Shown here one piece after another: positions 49,001 through 51,229 of a stretch of 64,000 nucleotides of DNA. The position numbers and the translations under genes are program-made. Source of the DNA: Notospermus geniculatus (Eukaryota > Nemertea > Pilidiophora > Heteronemertea > Lineidae); the NCBI GenBank assembly GCA_002633025.1, contig NMRB01001270.1:11631-75630 (forward strand), written 5' to 3'. Each line of letters opens with the position of its first letter. Positions within the stretch are counted from its first letter, which is position 1. The notes beneath the pieces were generated by a model that was not told the origin of the DNA, did not search any database, and saw only the letters and a program-made list of their open reading frames with translations.

Positions 49001-49718
49001 CAGTTAATTCGGAACGACTTTACAATCCCTGGTCACTGATTGACGGAATAAGCCACACTCTTACAATTGTACAATTCTAAAGAAAGTTCTACTAGGCCTA
49101 GGCCTAGGGCTACCCCGAATTTGAGTTTGATAGTCACTAGATGGCTACTGTAGGCCTACCACCACACCCACGGGCACACTGTGGTTGGAAATAACTTGTG
49201 CCTGTGCTGTCGGCTGTTCCCGCCCCTCAAAAAATATGAAATGAGTGCGAACCCTCGCTGTGCTGCATGCTGAATGAAACATCCATGCTGTGTGACCACG
49301 CCGGTGACGTGATTGATGGCTGCATTCCATTTCTTATAGTTCAGGTAATTTAGGCCTCAAGGTTGTATCATATTTCTCTGTTTGTTGGGCCACTCTCGTG
49401 GCTGTATTACAGGCATGTACATCGCATGCACAATGCGGCGTGCAGAGCCAACCGCAAAATGCACTGAACACTGTACATCCATGCACACACACACGGCGTA
49501 CATTTTGACCGGTAAACGCTCAACGGTCACAAAGTTGAACTTACCCGGGCCGGCCAGGCATGAAATCCCTTCATCTTCGCCCTGAAATTAAGACACGATG
49601 GAAATAAAACAATTATCTATCAGAATTAAAATCGGATCTTCCGCTAAATTAACTTAATTGTTTGAAAAGAAGTGTTTTCGTACCAGACGATGTCCCCGAC
49701 TTTGAAATTGCCTGCCAT
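9965..49718 (-). CDS. GLYR1: GLYR1/NPAC-like protein, complete 15-exon gene (605 aa)
   Basis: Nuclear cofactor that in other animals reads H3K36me3 nucleosomes through a PWWP domain and partners the demethylase LSD2/KDM1B. Fifteen exons on the minus strand splice with GT/AG junctions and matching phases: 49684-49718, 49545-49581, 48843-48925, 47837-47972, 46615-46728, 45023-45118, 44251-44370, 42417-42605, 40718-40969, 15269-15379, 13350-13451, 12760-12922, 11646-11825, 10703-10827, 9965-10039. Together they give 1818 nt including the stop, close to the 553 aa human protein. PWWP is residues 1-97, a Lys/Ser/Asp-rich linker 98-315, the Rossmann NAD-binding part about 320-480 (GLGIMG at 326-331), and the helical C-terminal domain 481-605. 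Lys489 occupies the catalytic-lysine position of beta-hydroxyacid dehydrogenases, which is methionine in vertebrate GLYR1. Intron 9 is 25.3 kb and hosts two antisense genes. I am very sure of the family and of most junctions. Confidence 0.93.
10422..10533. repeat. Foldback repeat in GLYR1 intron 14
   Basis: AAGGTAAAGTGGTACAATCC pairs with a right arm ending GTACCACTTTACCC, and the inner arms CAGCCCCTGAGTGTAC pair as well. GGGCTCGAATTGTACC is locally duplicated in the right arm. Confidence 0.7.
10703..10827 (-). CDS. GLYR1: GLYR1 exon 14 (helical C-terminal domain)
   Basis: Residues 540-581 include [15 protein letters not shown] and ASANE, matching the [12 protein letters not shown] segment of GLYR1. 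The acceptor is TTCCAG|CA and the donor GAG|GTGAGC. Confidence 0.92.
10855..11342. mobile_element. ACACTGTGCTCCCT TIR element containing a tandem array
   Basis: ACACTGTGCTCCCT at the left end is mirrored by AGGGAGCACTGTGT at the right. The interior carries the four-copy 42-bp array at 11021-11188. Confidence 0.75.
11021..11188. repeat. Tandem array, 4 x 42 bp
   Basis: Units start ACTAATCAAACCCAAGCTTG at 11021, 11063, 11105 and 11147. The period is exactly 42 with few substitutions. Because 42 is a multiple of 3 it produces a repetitive open frame on the minus strand, which I do not take as a gene. Confidence 0.9.
11364..11483. mobile_element. Short MITE with AGAATCCCCGATC ends
   Basis: TTCAGAATCCCCGATC at the left is mirrored by GATCGGGGATTCTAAA at the right. 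The span is about 120 bp with no coding sequence. Confidence 0.6.
11646..11825 (-). CDS. GLYR1: GLYR1 exon 13 (catalytic-lysine position)
   Basis: Residues 480-540 include [15 protein letters not shown]. Lys489 and Asn493 sit where active beta-hydroxyacid dehydrogenases carry their catalytic Lys and an Asn four residues later; the codon is AAG. The acceptor is TTGTAG|GTG and the donor CAAG|GTAAGA. Confidence 0.93.
12061..12172. mobile_element. TTTAAGACTTAGACG foldback, nested
   Basis: Contains TTTAAGACTTAGACGCGTGT and its inverted partner, ending GTGAAATCGGCCC. It is a member of the family at 56915-57040, with the left end truncated. Confidence 0.7.
12183..12331. mobile_element. GGGYCGTATGCACCAA foldback, nested
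   Basis: GGGTCGTATGCACCAAACGA pairs with the right end TTGGTGCATACGGCCC. The inner arms ATCTTGAACTCATGTTGAGC also pair. Confidence 0.75.
12760..12922 (-). CDS. GLYR1: GLYR1 exon 12 (substrate-loop region)
   Basis: Residues 426-480 include [12 protein letters not shown] and LVILAAGD, both family signatures. The serine usual in the APVSG loop is valine here. The donor is CTGG|GTGAGT, leaving one base. Confidence 0.93.
13350..13451 (-). CDS. GLYR1: GLYR1 exon 11 (Rossmann domain)
   Basis: Residues 392-425 include [18 protein letters not shown], matching the GLYR1 G-RPGK-YVDMSTVD segment. The acceptor is TTACAG|CTT and the donor GAG|GTAAGT. Confidence 0.93.
14177..14429. mobile_element. CAGTGNCGGATCC-family MITE
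   Basis: CAGTGACGGATCCAGGAG at the left is mirrored by TTGGATCCGCCACTG at the right. The flanks GTTAC and GCTAC suggest a 5-bp target duplication. It contains a long G run and the n at 14224. Confidence 0.8.
14601..14897. mobile_element. TTAA-flanked MITE with about 65-bp arms
   Basis: TTAAATTGACTAGGAAATTT at the left mirrors a right end finishing TTTCCTAGTCCCTTTAA. The arms pair on through CAAGC-TCGGTTATTAC and ATGCTAGTCTTT. Confidence 0.85.
14974..15136. mobile_element. TTAA-flanked MITE with perfect 22-bp ends
   Basis: TTAAAGGGCCTCTAGAGGCA is exactly mirrored by TGCCTCTAGAGGCCCTTTAA. It is 163 bp, GC-rich inside, and piggyBac-like by its TTAA termini. Confidence 0.88.
15269..15379 (-). 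CDS. GLYR1: GLYR1 exon 10 (Rossmann domain)
   Basis: Residues 355-391 include [19 protein letters not shown], matching the conserved CDITF-C-VSDP stretch of GLYR1. The acceptor is TTGCAG|TGT and the donor GAG|GTATGT. Confidence 0.93.
16118..16264. mobile_element. Foldback, AAAGGCTTCCTTTACAT ends
   Basis: AAAGGCTTCCTTTACATAAA at the left pairs with ATGTAAAGGAAGCTTT at the right. The inner arms (GTTAACAATTGCTTC) also pair. Confidence 0.75.
17089..17300. repeat. Degenerate minisatellite upstream of the TRIM gene
   Basis: Variants of GTAGACAAGGCCTACACACA recur about eight times with irregular 20-45 bp spacing. The array ends 160 bp before the inferred TRIM 5' UTR acceptor. Confidence 0.7.
17458..17478 (+). 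promoter_or_regulatory. 5' UTR start after a 3' splice site, TRIM gene
   Basis: A polypyrimidine tract ending TTTTTTTCAG at 17457 is followed by 21 untranslated bases and the TRIM ATG. This suggests a separate upstream 5' UTR exon, which I cannot locate. Confidence 0.55.
17479..19800 (+). CDS. TRIM-family RING/B-box/coiled-coil protein with beta-propeller-like C-terminus (773 aa)
   Basis: Probable E3 ubiquitin ligase of the tripartite-motif family, cytoplasmic or nuclear. RING finger at residues 12-52 with zinc ligands C12, C15, C27, H29, C32, C35, C49 and C52; B-box 1 about 98-140; B-box 2 about 154-184, starting CKLH; coiled coil about 190-335. The C-terminal 400 residues lack SPRY or filamin motifs and look like a degenerate NHL/WD-type propeller, with repeated VYDYE- and VQVLDPETG-like strands. 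An Asp-rich insertion, with an internally duplicated GDNNDKDD block, interrupts the propeller at about 612-705. The coding region has no introns and lies antisense inside GLYR1 intron 9. Similar single-exon TRIMs are expanded in many marine invertebrates. I cannot assign an orthologue. Confidence 0.92.
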   Translation: MASLTQGKTSTCVMCFESRILKVVGRCKHSFCAECLSSVLEGKKEVFQCPTCHSDCPRPWNGVEGLVDIVGDHVELTELEPNATTEEEERQTEERIICEVCAHNVNKEKVKAVNVCSKCDVNICQACSEKHKKFKATRDHILTPIEIQRKARKCKLHDKKLDNFCQTCDTSVCNICVLTDHGDHDVEELGDTIRREVEKTNTILLETEGKFHEFLQLQLELTQLNAMLNAMTPQADKRKVLFEQIEGQAQKYIDEVIRWKEHKKQEVEMKYKIFEDIPADLGKVTELMDKLRVQINQARELLSKTQHQSMYLEKLSDLKRELEQNAEMEHEVGRKEYRDILHKLCNEDNRFEAEEIPVLNLGSIVQHVREPALVEEGVTQVEELFRHTIPADSEDMFVPCVATLGSQSYAVAHPVTKKGLPRAIDVYDYEHPGILKRTLRDHVPPFHDMSTTPDNQLALLCAAAGGTGCRVQVLDPETGNVSSTCEIVSGGDPLSFGVTLLYQYAILETIDEQQKQITVTDRDGTVKHTYRIDKDADDMDHPRRISCGGRYLFVGGPRRIAVYEIKDTGIQRITTHTSYCEGLQLQDVAATIWDVLYFNDIYCSDNHWNALEMNGDSDADDDGDNNDKDDKDKDDDDDELDGDIHSLDMLLLGLLPVSGDNNDKDDDDDESDYGDSHSNPRSWMSLSEATDSDSNSVNDAAAADGDNNDDVDHFPRLCLNTLQDDTTLQWGIHQNLRFHTHPQRGDRESRVATRDGNTIIVSHGQTIKVYRRQ
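19839..19844 (+). terminator. Polyadenylation signal of the TRIM gene
   Basis: An exact AATAAA lies 39 bases after the TAA stop of the TRIM coding region, a normal distance for a short 3' UTR. Confidence 0.6.
19865..20060. repeat. Dispersed repeat, inverted relative to 35250-35400
   Basis: CCAGCCAATCACCACGCTTT and TTTTGGGGCTCAAAGCC reappear as reverse complements at 35250-35400. It begins just downstream of the TRIM polyadenylation signal. Confidence 0.75.
20176..21049 (+). mobile_element. Element with three tandem 145-bp modules and a GAC-rich tail
   Basis: Modules starting GAGCAATCTGGGTCAAG begin at 20176, 20321 and 20467; each contains GCCACCTGGCGGCCATATTG. The 3' part carries GACCTCTGTGACCTT, a GACGAC array (20946-21015), and ends GCTCACGGGTGAGCTAAAAA. 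The A-rich end suggests a retroposed element. Related sequence is at 41400-41910. Confidence 0.65.
21050..21166. repeat. Dispersed repeat, inverted copy at 35040-35152
   Basis: GGACCCGTGCTGCCACCACG and CTCTAAAAGAGCCAGACGC recur as reverse complements at 35040-35152. It directly follows the GAC-rich element. Confidence 0.75.
21303..21588. mobile_element. TTAA-flanked MITE
   Basis: TTAAAGGACCACTGTATTGC is mirrored by GCAATACTGTGGTCCTTTAA, with one mismatch. It is 286 bp. Confidence 0.85.
21995..22129. mobile_element. CAGTGTTTC MITE, copy A
   Basis: CAGTGTTTCTGTCAGG at the left pairs with CTGGTGGAAACACTG at the right. The interior (GAATTCCTGGTCAAAAACAC) is shared with 48048-48174. The ends resemble hAT-type termini. 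Confidence 0.75.
22467..22737. mobile_element. MITE with perfect 29-bp ends and GTAACTCGC internal repeats
   Basis: TACAGTACAGGTCACAATTG, continuing ACATCCCTA, is exactly mirrored at the right. The interior is built almost entirely of CGCGTAACTYGC/CTCGTAA variants on both strands. Confidence 0.85.
22850..22985 (-). mobile_element. SINE fragment (GCATTATTGGCC family)
   Basis: Carries GCATTATTGGCCCTGGCAAG and TACAAAGGTACAAGG, shared with 28461 and 62046. The tRNA-like head is missing. Confidence 0.6.
23021..23420. mobile_element. TIR element, ATTGGATTACGGAT family, copy B
   Basis: GGCCATGCTTATTTTATTTG at the left is mirrored by CAAATAAAATAAGCGTGGCC at the right. TTGGATTACGGA lies inside both arms. 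It is related to 5393-5813. Confidence 0.82.
23516..24155. mobile_element. AGGGACCGTCTC TIR element with about 50-bp arms
   Basis: AGGGACCGTCTCAAAAATAC is mirrored by GTATTTTTGAGACGGTCCCT, and GCCAAAGAAGTGTAATT pairs next. The interior block 23600-23790 is shared with 26360-26520, so the element may carry or share captured sequence. Confidence 0.8.
25049..25174. mobile_element. Foldback, AGGGACTTTTGG ends
   Basis: AGGGACTTTTGGAAAGACTC pairs with the right end CAAAAGTCTCT. The inner arms around GTATGAC and CATACCTGACAC also pair. Confidence 0.7.
26360..26520. repeat. Repeat block shared with 23600-23790
   Basis: GCATCAGAGTCGACCATTGC and TGCTGAATCATGGAT match the block inside 23516-24155 in the same orientation. 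Its terminal repeats are absent here. Confidence 0.65.
26970..27530. mobile_element. TIR element with CTCGTAGATAGTCG-type internal repeats
   Basis: AAGGGACGAAT near the left end mirrors ATTCGTCCCTT at the right. The interior repeats CGTAGATAGTCG and ACTCGTAGATGC variants, a composition like that of 22467-22737. Confidence 0.55.
28461..28655 (-). mobile_element. SINE (GCATTATTGGCC family)
   Basis: Carries GCATTATTGGCCCTGGTAAG, AAGAGCCATCT, CCCATGCAACAGACG and TATGGCCTAGGCTGGATT, in the same order as the copy at 62046-62700. Its end near the tRNA-derived head is truncated. Confidence 0.65.
29390..30190 (-). pseudogene. Degenerate LINE ORF2 C-terminal fragment
   Basis: Minus-strand frames, broken by frameshifts and stops, carry in order [20 protein letters not shown] (30122-30190), the zinc-knuckle segment [20 protein letters not shown] (within 29895-30122), [17 protein letters not shown] (29753-29950), and [16 protein letters not shown] with [14 protein letters not shown] (29610-29810). 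This order matches the region downstream of reverse transcriptase in a widespread class of metazoan LINEs, ending in an endonuclease-like domain. It is dead by at least two frameshifts. No reverse transcriptase core is present here. Confidence 0.65.
30521..30622 (+). promoter_or_regulatory. 5' UTR exon segment, LRR-Ig gene
   Basis: A 3' splice site (TATCATTTCAG at 30510-30520) precedes about 100 untranslated bases before the ATG at 30623. An upstream 5' UTR exon is likely. Confidence 0.5.
30623..33328 (+). CDS. LRR-Ig single-pass membrane protein with hendecad-repeat cytoplasmic tail (901 aa)
   Basis: Cell-surface adhesion or receptor-like protein with the LRR-Ig-TM layout of the kekkon, LINGO and AMIGO groups. 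Signal peptide residues 1-20; LRRNT about 23-55 (C23, C27, C29); 13 leucine-rich repeats of 24-25 residues to about 374; LRRCT from 376 (NPLNCNC); one Ig domain with C450 and C538 and a DAGNYTC motif, containing a His-rich insertion; membrane helix about 565-592. The tail holds nine consecutive 11-residue repeats (622-720, consensus Q-DKLREN-NT), then an acidic Ser-rich region. It ends ESNV, a possible class I PDZ ligand. The coding region is intronless and antisense inside GLYR1 intron 9. The architecture is sure; the orthologue is unknown. Confidence 0.94.
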   Translation: MKIWLLIPCLFTCFQTTRTANVCPVGCRCDNNLKSVNCAKGNLKDVPRGLPPDTEILSLDGNSISHVTALSLHNYRNLRTLDVSYNQITDIAQDAFSGNPQLQVLKITGNQLTTPPVQAFDSTNQLQELYLGENDISEISQDTFSVLRNLRSLDLRSNKIVSIPNGAFRKMPILRQLDLRENGLPNVTTHQFIGLRSLTQLLLAGNKISHVQNNAFDDLPNLELLDLGENDISQLDFRVLQTLRKLQGLKLNGNGIGSLADLNFALVPTLQEVYLGHNPISVIPRHIFKPLTVLEILYLDHLPNLEFIDYPAFCGLQSLRILDLGSNPLLSRIDKDLFKPLKNLETINLSFNNFTSFYQEAFMHFEHLTELILIGNPLNCNCAAKWLLKLVKDTKLPLLSPGLTCHAPENLVGYGIAHVLPQNLTCTKAGVLNYTQHAFFKIGSEAVLKCLASGEPAPSITWVTPHRKVFKHNDYLSDVEVSDVTHDDVLINDFHKEHHWHDSVHYFYNTSHDRIQILANGDLYIDYVQRIDAGNYTCIAKNPGGNDTIYIRFQLNYLILKEVKITSLIIGFGGAGCFLALGLLVGLLRFLCNRCEKKERLERKTRTIRQLLDNLEAYKTHQLDKLKDNYGMHVSKMKEHALMHMEKMQRNYNQQLQKIRDNCATQMDKLRENYNTQMGKIKGYSSHQIDKIRENYNTQMIKIRDYGSVQLEKLRETYKMQHQHLIKILEAMNIDHCRGVVDTDCLHTDSALFDQLNLDARFDVLDLKTPSRNSVSDDEFVTAISDAEGISLEAYHPSENQSLRKYEGDVDNSGSDRSTPQFYDPHLTSDSDQATSDIDNDQVSVPDATQKLMSDVRDITNTDLKDDASMSSDASKNSTPEHHVVEITPPEITYSQIESNV
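33464..34068. mobile_element. TIR element downstream of the LRR-Ig gene
   Basis: GCTAGCTTCTTCATTGG near the left end is mirrored by CCAATGAAAAGCTAGC at the right. TCTCGCACCAA and TTGGTGCGAGA pair further in. Confidence 0.65.
34270..34661. mobile_element. MITE with 39-bp ends (AGTCCGGTGCGGCC)
   Basis: AGTCCGGTGCGGCCTTCGCG is mirrored by CGCGAAGGCTGTGCCGGACT. The arms continue through CGACTCCAAGGAATGCGGA. The inner arm motif recurs in the element at 58455-58672. Confidence 0.82.
34687..35037. mobile_element. MITE with 43-bp ends (TACCTTCGGTTTACCC)
   Basis: TACCTTCGGTTTACCCGCTC is mirrored by GAGCGGGTAAACCGAAGGTA. The match runs on through TCCACAACTGCTTCACTTCG without mismatch. Confidence 0.88.
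35040..35152. repeat. Dispersed repeat, inverted copy of 21050-21166
   Basis: GCGTCTGGCTCTTTTAGAG and CGTGGTGGCAGCACGGGTCC are the reverse complement of the copy at 21050-21166. Confidence 0.75.
35250..35400. repeat. Dispersed repeat, inverted copy of 19865-20060
   Basis: AAAGCGTGGTGATTGGCTGG and TGAGCCCCAAAAGTGCCAGT are the reverse complement of the sequence downstream of the TRIM gene. The two repeat pairs keep the same relative order, inverted, so they may be parts of one larger element. Confidence 0.75.
35609..35944. mobile_element. MITE with about 57-bp arms
   Basis: TTTAAGCTAGCAGCACACGG pairs with a right end finishing GCTGCTAGCTTTA. CAGGCAATTTTCGTGGT and its complement lie at the inner end of the arms. 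The mirrored frames on the two strands come from this symmetry. Confidence 0.82.
36379..36996. repeat. Minisatellite, about seven units of about 72 bp
   Basis: Units start GAGATGATCACCTGGGCATG and contain CCTGTGACTGAAAAATATCC. Starts are near 36379, 36454, 36640, 36705, 36783, 36855 and 36927. The last three units are the most alike, and unit two is split by the palindrome at 36528-36634. Confidence 0.9.
36528..36634. mobile_element. 107-bp near-perfect palindrome inside the minisatellite
   Basis: Arms of 53 bp start AGGCCTTTCCGTTTGACGGG and meet at TAGAATTTCTA with no real loop. Only a few mismatches separate the arms, which implies a recent insertion or strong homogenisation. Confidence 0.88.
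37111..37454. repeat. Dispersed 344-bp repeat, copy B
   Basis: Matches 4593-4936 in the same orientation, with scattered indels. It follows directly after the minisatellite. Confidence 0.75.
37822..38490. mobile_element. TIR element (CAATCTCGTACCC) split by a nested insertion
   Basis: The left arm CAATCTCGTACCCAGAGATT pairs with the right end CTGGGTACGAGATT, and CGCTCGGGCC-AGGTT pairs next. The left arm is then interrupted by 37869-38112 and resumes with GTAGGTCACTCCACTAATCT, which pairs with the right arm. Confidence 0.8.
37869..38112. mobile_element. CAGTGTTCTAGCCAG element nested in 37822-38490
   Basis: CAGTGTTCTAGCCAGG is mirrored by TGGCTAGAACACTG. The interior repeats CCACCCTGTTTGAAAA-like phrases. 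hAT-like termini. Confidence 0.8.
38510..38637. mobile_element. CAGGGGCGGATCC-family MITE with exact 5-bp target duplication
   Basis: The 128-bp element begins CAGGGGCAGATCCAG and ends GTATCCGCACCTG. It is flanked by TGACA on both sides (38505-38509 and 38638-38642). Confidence 0.88.
38717..39048. mobile_element. TTTCCGCCAGA / TCTGGCGGAAACCCTG element
   Basis: AATTTCCGCCAGA is mirrored by TCTGGCGGAAACC. AGGATC flanks both sides. The interior is mostly A/T homopolymer runs plus two GGGTACGGATCC-like blocks. It is related to 46887-47017 and to a fragment near 28760. Confidence 0.78.
39564..39828. mobile_element. TAGGCTGCTTTTCCA MITE
   Basis: TAGGCTGCTTTTCCA at the left is mirrored by TGGAAAAGCAGCCTTA at the right. 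It is 265 bp. Confidence 0.75.
39832..40444. mobile_element. CAGTGGAACCCCGGT element, TA-flanked (pogo/Tigger-like ends)
   Basis: CAGTGGAACCCCGGT is mirrored by ACCGGGGTTCCACTG, with TA on each side. CAGTGGAACC ends with a TA target site resemble pogo-type Tc1/mariner elements. The interior repeats CGACCACCCC and has no transposase frame. Confidence 0.8.
40718..40969 (-). CDS. GLYR1: GLYR1 exon 9 (NAD-binding Rossmann start)
   Basis: Residues 271-354. The low-complexity linker ends near residue 318. The dehydrogenase-like domain then begins with [16 protein letters not shown], carrying the glycine-rich dinucleotide loop, and ends TIWNRTSHK. The acceptor is CTCCAG|GAC and the donor AAG|GTGCGT. 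The following intron is 25.3 kb. Confidence 0.95.
41055..41235. mobile_element. Near-perfect 181-bp palindrome with ribozyme-like arms
   Basis: Arms of about 85 bp start AAATAAAAAGGCAATTTCCA and meet at CTCTGTTCTAGAG. Each arm holds the hairpin GACCCCGGTTGGGGTC flanked by CTGA-A and GAAA. Partial relatives are at 42017, 12005 and 59175. It yields almost identical frames on the two strands, which are not genes. Confidence 0.88.
41400..41910. mobile_element. Relative of the GAC-tailed element, with a foldback inside
   Basis: Shares GCCTCTGTGACCTTGAAG, ACACCTATGATAAAATTTGG, TCATAGGTCATCTGACCTAG and GAAACGTGCCCTGCTA with 20640-20945. It is broken by a foldback (41523-41625, TTTTAGAACG arms). The GAC tail is reduced to a few units. 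Confidence 0.65.
41919..42188. mobile_element. MITE with about 53-bp ends (GGGCCCGGTTGCACAAAAG)
   Basis: GGGCCCGGTTGCACAAAAGC pairs with GCTTTTGTGCAACCAGGCCC. The arms run through CTAGGCG-AGTATCATTCTAT and CTAGTTGGCTTC. The interior includes the GACCCCGGTTGGGGTCGAAA motif. Confidence 0.85.
42417..42605 (-). CDS. GLYR1: GLYR1 exon 8 (acidic Ser-rich linker)
   Basis: Residues 208-270 are a Ser/Lys-rich then acidic linker with [12 protein letters not shown]. The acceptor is TTCCAG|GAA and the donor ACT|GTAAGT, both phase 0. Confidence 0.85.
43230..43323. repeat. Foldback repeat
   Basis: TGGGTCAATATGAATAAAGA pairs with TCTTTATTCATATGACCCA, and TTGCTTTTACTT pairs with AAGTAAAAGCA. Confidence 0.75.
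43365..43865. mobile_element. TIR element, 30-bp inverted arms
   Basis: The left arm ACCATCATAAAGGAATCAAC and on to AAAGGTT is mirrored by AACCTTTATGGTTGATTCCT and on to GGTACC. It lies in GLYR1 intron 7. Confidence 0.7.
44251..44370 (-). CDS. GLYR1: GLYR1 exon 7 (basic linker)
   Basis: Residues 168-207 start KPKRAASP, a weak AT-hook-like basic patch, followed by a Ser/Lys-rich stretch. The acceptor is ATTCAG|AAA and the donor GAC|GTGAGT. A canonical RGRP AT-hook is not visible. Confidence 0.85.
44410..44813. mobile_element. AGGGTTCTGCC element, copy A
   Basis: Starts AGGGTTCTGCCGCTGCTGG. It shares CGAAGTGTGCCACGAGAGAT and CTTTCTGTTCCCATTCACCA with 63418-63780, in opposite orientation. The right end TTCTGGACAGATCCCT is a decayed inverted repeat. 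Confidence 0.75.
45023..45118 (-). CDS. GLYR1: GLYR1 exon 6 (lysine-rich linker)
   Basis: Residues 136-167 are a highly charged, lysine-rich segment ending KAQKEKKEK. The acceptor is TTTCAG|AAG and the donor AAG|GTATGA. Such basic linkers in GLYR1 contact DNA and histones. Confidence 0.83.
45247..46080 (+). mobile_element. Element with three tandem modules of about 300 bp
   Basis: Modules begin ATTCCATTCAGTATTAATGG at 45247, 45547 and 45848. Each carries CCCCTGGTGGCAAAGTGGA and GCGACACACCGTTGGCCCAT. The third module ends early in a GCGGCGAGCGGCGAGCGCCG run. The plan (tandem modules, then a simple-repeat tail) resembles 20176-21049. Confidence 0.8.
46257..46352 (+). mobile_element. tRNA-derived SINE head or tRNA-like sequence
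   Basis: A-box-like TGGCCTAGTGGTTAAGG (46264-46280) and B-box GGGTTCGAGTCC (46333-46344) are separated by a long variable-arm-like stretch, as in Leu/Ser tRNAs. I see no clean cloverleaf with CCA-adjacent ends, so I do not call it a tRNA gene. Confidence 0.6.
46615..46728 (-). CDS. GLYR1: GLYR1 exon 5 (linker)
   Basis: Residues 98-135 are an acidic then basic linker ([14 protein letters not shown] at the start). The acceptor is TTTCAG|GAC and the donor AAG|GTAATT, both phase 0. Confidence 0.85.
46887..47017. mobile_element. CAGTGTTTCCGCCAGA element with GCATC target duplication
   Basis: CAGTGTTTCCGCCAGA pairs with TCTGGCAGAGACCCTG. GCATC lies on both sides (46882-46886 and 47018-47022). It is 131 bp. 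Confidence 0.82.
47327..47590 (+). mobile_element. tRNA-headed SINE with a MIR/CORE-like central domain
   Basis: The head has A-box TGGTGTAGTGGTTCGGGT, B-box GGTTCGAATCC and a seven-pair acceptor-like stem (GCGCCAC with GTGGCGT). The body, TTGGGCAAGTCTCTTTGCCT followed by ATAAATGGGTACC, resembles the CORE domain shared by vertebrate MIR and other CORE-SINEs. Confidence 0.72.
47837..47972 (-). CDS. GLYR1: GLYR1 exon 4 (PWWP C-terminal part)
   Basis: Residues 52-97 begin [11 protein letters not shown] and run into the helical end of the PWWP domain. The acceptor is TTCCAG|T and the donor CAG|GTAAGT. It joins exon 3 in phase. Confidence 0.92.
48048..48174. mobile_element. CAGTGTTTC MITE, copy B
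   Basis: Starts CAGTGTTTCTGCCACAAATT and shares TTGGTCAAAAACACAAAT with 21995-22129. The right end is decayed (CTCTGGCA). Confidence 0.65.
48843..48925 (-). CDS. GLYR1: GLYR1 exon 3 (PWWP)
   Basis: Residues 25-52 include [12 protein letters not shown], the typical PWWP strand containing the FFG motif. The acceptor is ATCCAG|GTG and the donor TTA|GTGAGT, leaving two bases of Tyr52. Confidence 0.9.
49545..49581 (-). CDS. GLYR1: GLYR1 exon 2 (PWWP core)
   Basis: Residues 12-24 read [12 protein letters not shown], the PWWP signature with HAWP in place of PWWP. The acceptor is TTTCAG|G and the donor CGG|GTAAGT. The exon completes Trp12 in frame. Confidence 0.9.
49684..49718 (-). CDS. GLYR1: GLYR1 exon 1 (start codon, PWWP start)
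   Basis: The ATG lies at 49718 and the exon encodes [11 protein letters not shown] plus two bases of Trp12. The donor is TG|GTACGA. The residues match the first strand of a PWWP domain. No TATA box is evident upstream. Confidence 0.9.
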
Positions 49719-49843
49719 TTTGCACTCGGGTATGCGTTTTTTAAGATGAGTCTTCGGTTATTTCACACTAGAGGCGCTGCTGTCGAAATATGGGGCGCCC
49801 AGTTGGAATTGAATTGTTTTAAAAATTTTATCAAATAGGCCTA

Positions 49844-50197
49844 AGGGCAAGAAAAAAAAACTTTAGTTTATCGTCTCAGTGGTTCTTGAAAATAGGCAAG
49901 GGGCACTTTTTATTTTTTTATTTTACTTTGGTACGAAGAAATTACAAAATCAGCTCCTCCTGAGCATGTTATTGTTATGTCACCACCCCTCCCCTCTAAG
50001 ACTGGATTTTGTCTCAAAAGCGCTGAAAATGCATGACGAGCACACTTTGGAAACTGTTGTTTACAGATTTGCCGCTTGGCGGCGCTGTGATACGCAGCGA
50101 GAAATTCAAACTGATAAAAAAATTTGAAAAATATTTTGCGCCACTGAAAATTGGCGCGGGCGGGGGACGATAAACTAAAGATTTTTTTGCTTGCCCT
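49844..50197. mobile_element. AGGGCAAG TIR element upstream of GLYR1
   Basis: AGGGCAAGAAAAAAAAACTT, continuing TAGTTTATCGTC, is mirrored by GACGATAAACTAAAG-T(7)-GCTTGCCCT. It begins about 125 bp before the GLYR1 start codon, so it lies in or next to the promoter. Confidence 0.8.
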
Positions 50198-50676
50198 AAT
50201 CAACATTTTTTCTATTCTTGTAAATTATTTTAAACAATACAAGTCGTAACTTTTCTGGTTTCAAACAATTCTACTTGGCCATTGTTATATTGTTTCCATT
50301 TACTTGTAGCGGGGCGTGGAAGGAATGGGAATCCCTGGAATAAAAGTCCACGTTGCAATAGTTATGACAGTCTGCACTTCTGAGTCCGAGTTTGAATGGT
50401 CATGATTTCTATAGCCATATGTCTTGATACCTTGTTGAACAATAAAACTGGACGACTTCATAGATTCCAGTGGGACCATCTTCTGATGGTCCATGTATGG
50501 TAGGGATGCGAATCCTTTCAGACGCAAAAGCCGGGGACATGAGCAAAGCCTACACACCCTCAGGCAATAGACCGCAAAAATTAAAAAAAGAACTGAAATT
50601 GAAATGAAACGAACTTTATTCACCAAAATACGAACAGACGAACATGAAGTTTGTTTTATGACTTTCACTTTGGTTC

Positions 50677-51042
50677 CCGAAGCCACCACTATGGCCAGAA
50701 GGCTTCGGCTCTGGCTGCCATTTTATTGCAGACGTCATTTTGTAGGAGTCCATTTTCCCGTAAAATTTCATTCTCCCCCGATCTGAAAAACGGCGATGAT
50801 TTTGAGCTTTTGTTACAGATCTGCAACACATACAAACATTCTCATCAAGAAACTTCCTCGGTGTTGCCATTCCGCGTGATTCGGCATGTTTGATCACATT
50901 TAGCACCAACGAGGCTAGGATAGGCCTACCTCTTTCTAAAAATAACCCATGATGTCAACATAATGATCTATAAATAGATCAAATTTTTGTCGCAAAGATG
51001 GCAGCCAGAGCTGAAGCCTTCAAGCCCTAGCCGTGGCTTCGG
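50677..51042. mobile_element. MITE with 45-bp ends (CCGAAGCCACC)
   Basis: CCGAAGCCACCACTATGGCC mirrors the right end GCCGTGGCTTCGG. GAAGGCTTCGGCTCTGGCTG and CAGCCAGAGCTGAAGCCTTC are the inner arms. Confidence 0.8.
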
Positions 51043-51229
51043 AAAACAAAATGTATGACTTTGTGAAATATATACATGATGAACGTTTGGTTTGATAAGT
51101 AATAATGTAACTGTACAATATATACAAACTTGTCTGTTTCGCTGGCTACCACGTGTATGCCTACAGAATTAAGTTTCAAAATTATGAAAGAAACATTTAT
51201 ATTTACACCGGATCAAAACAGATAAATTT

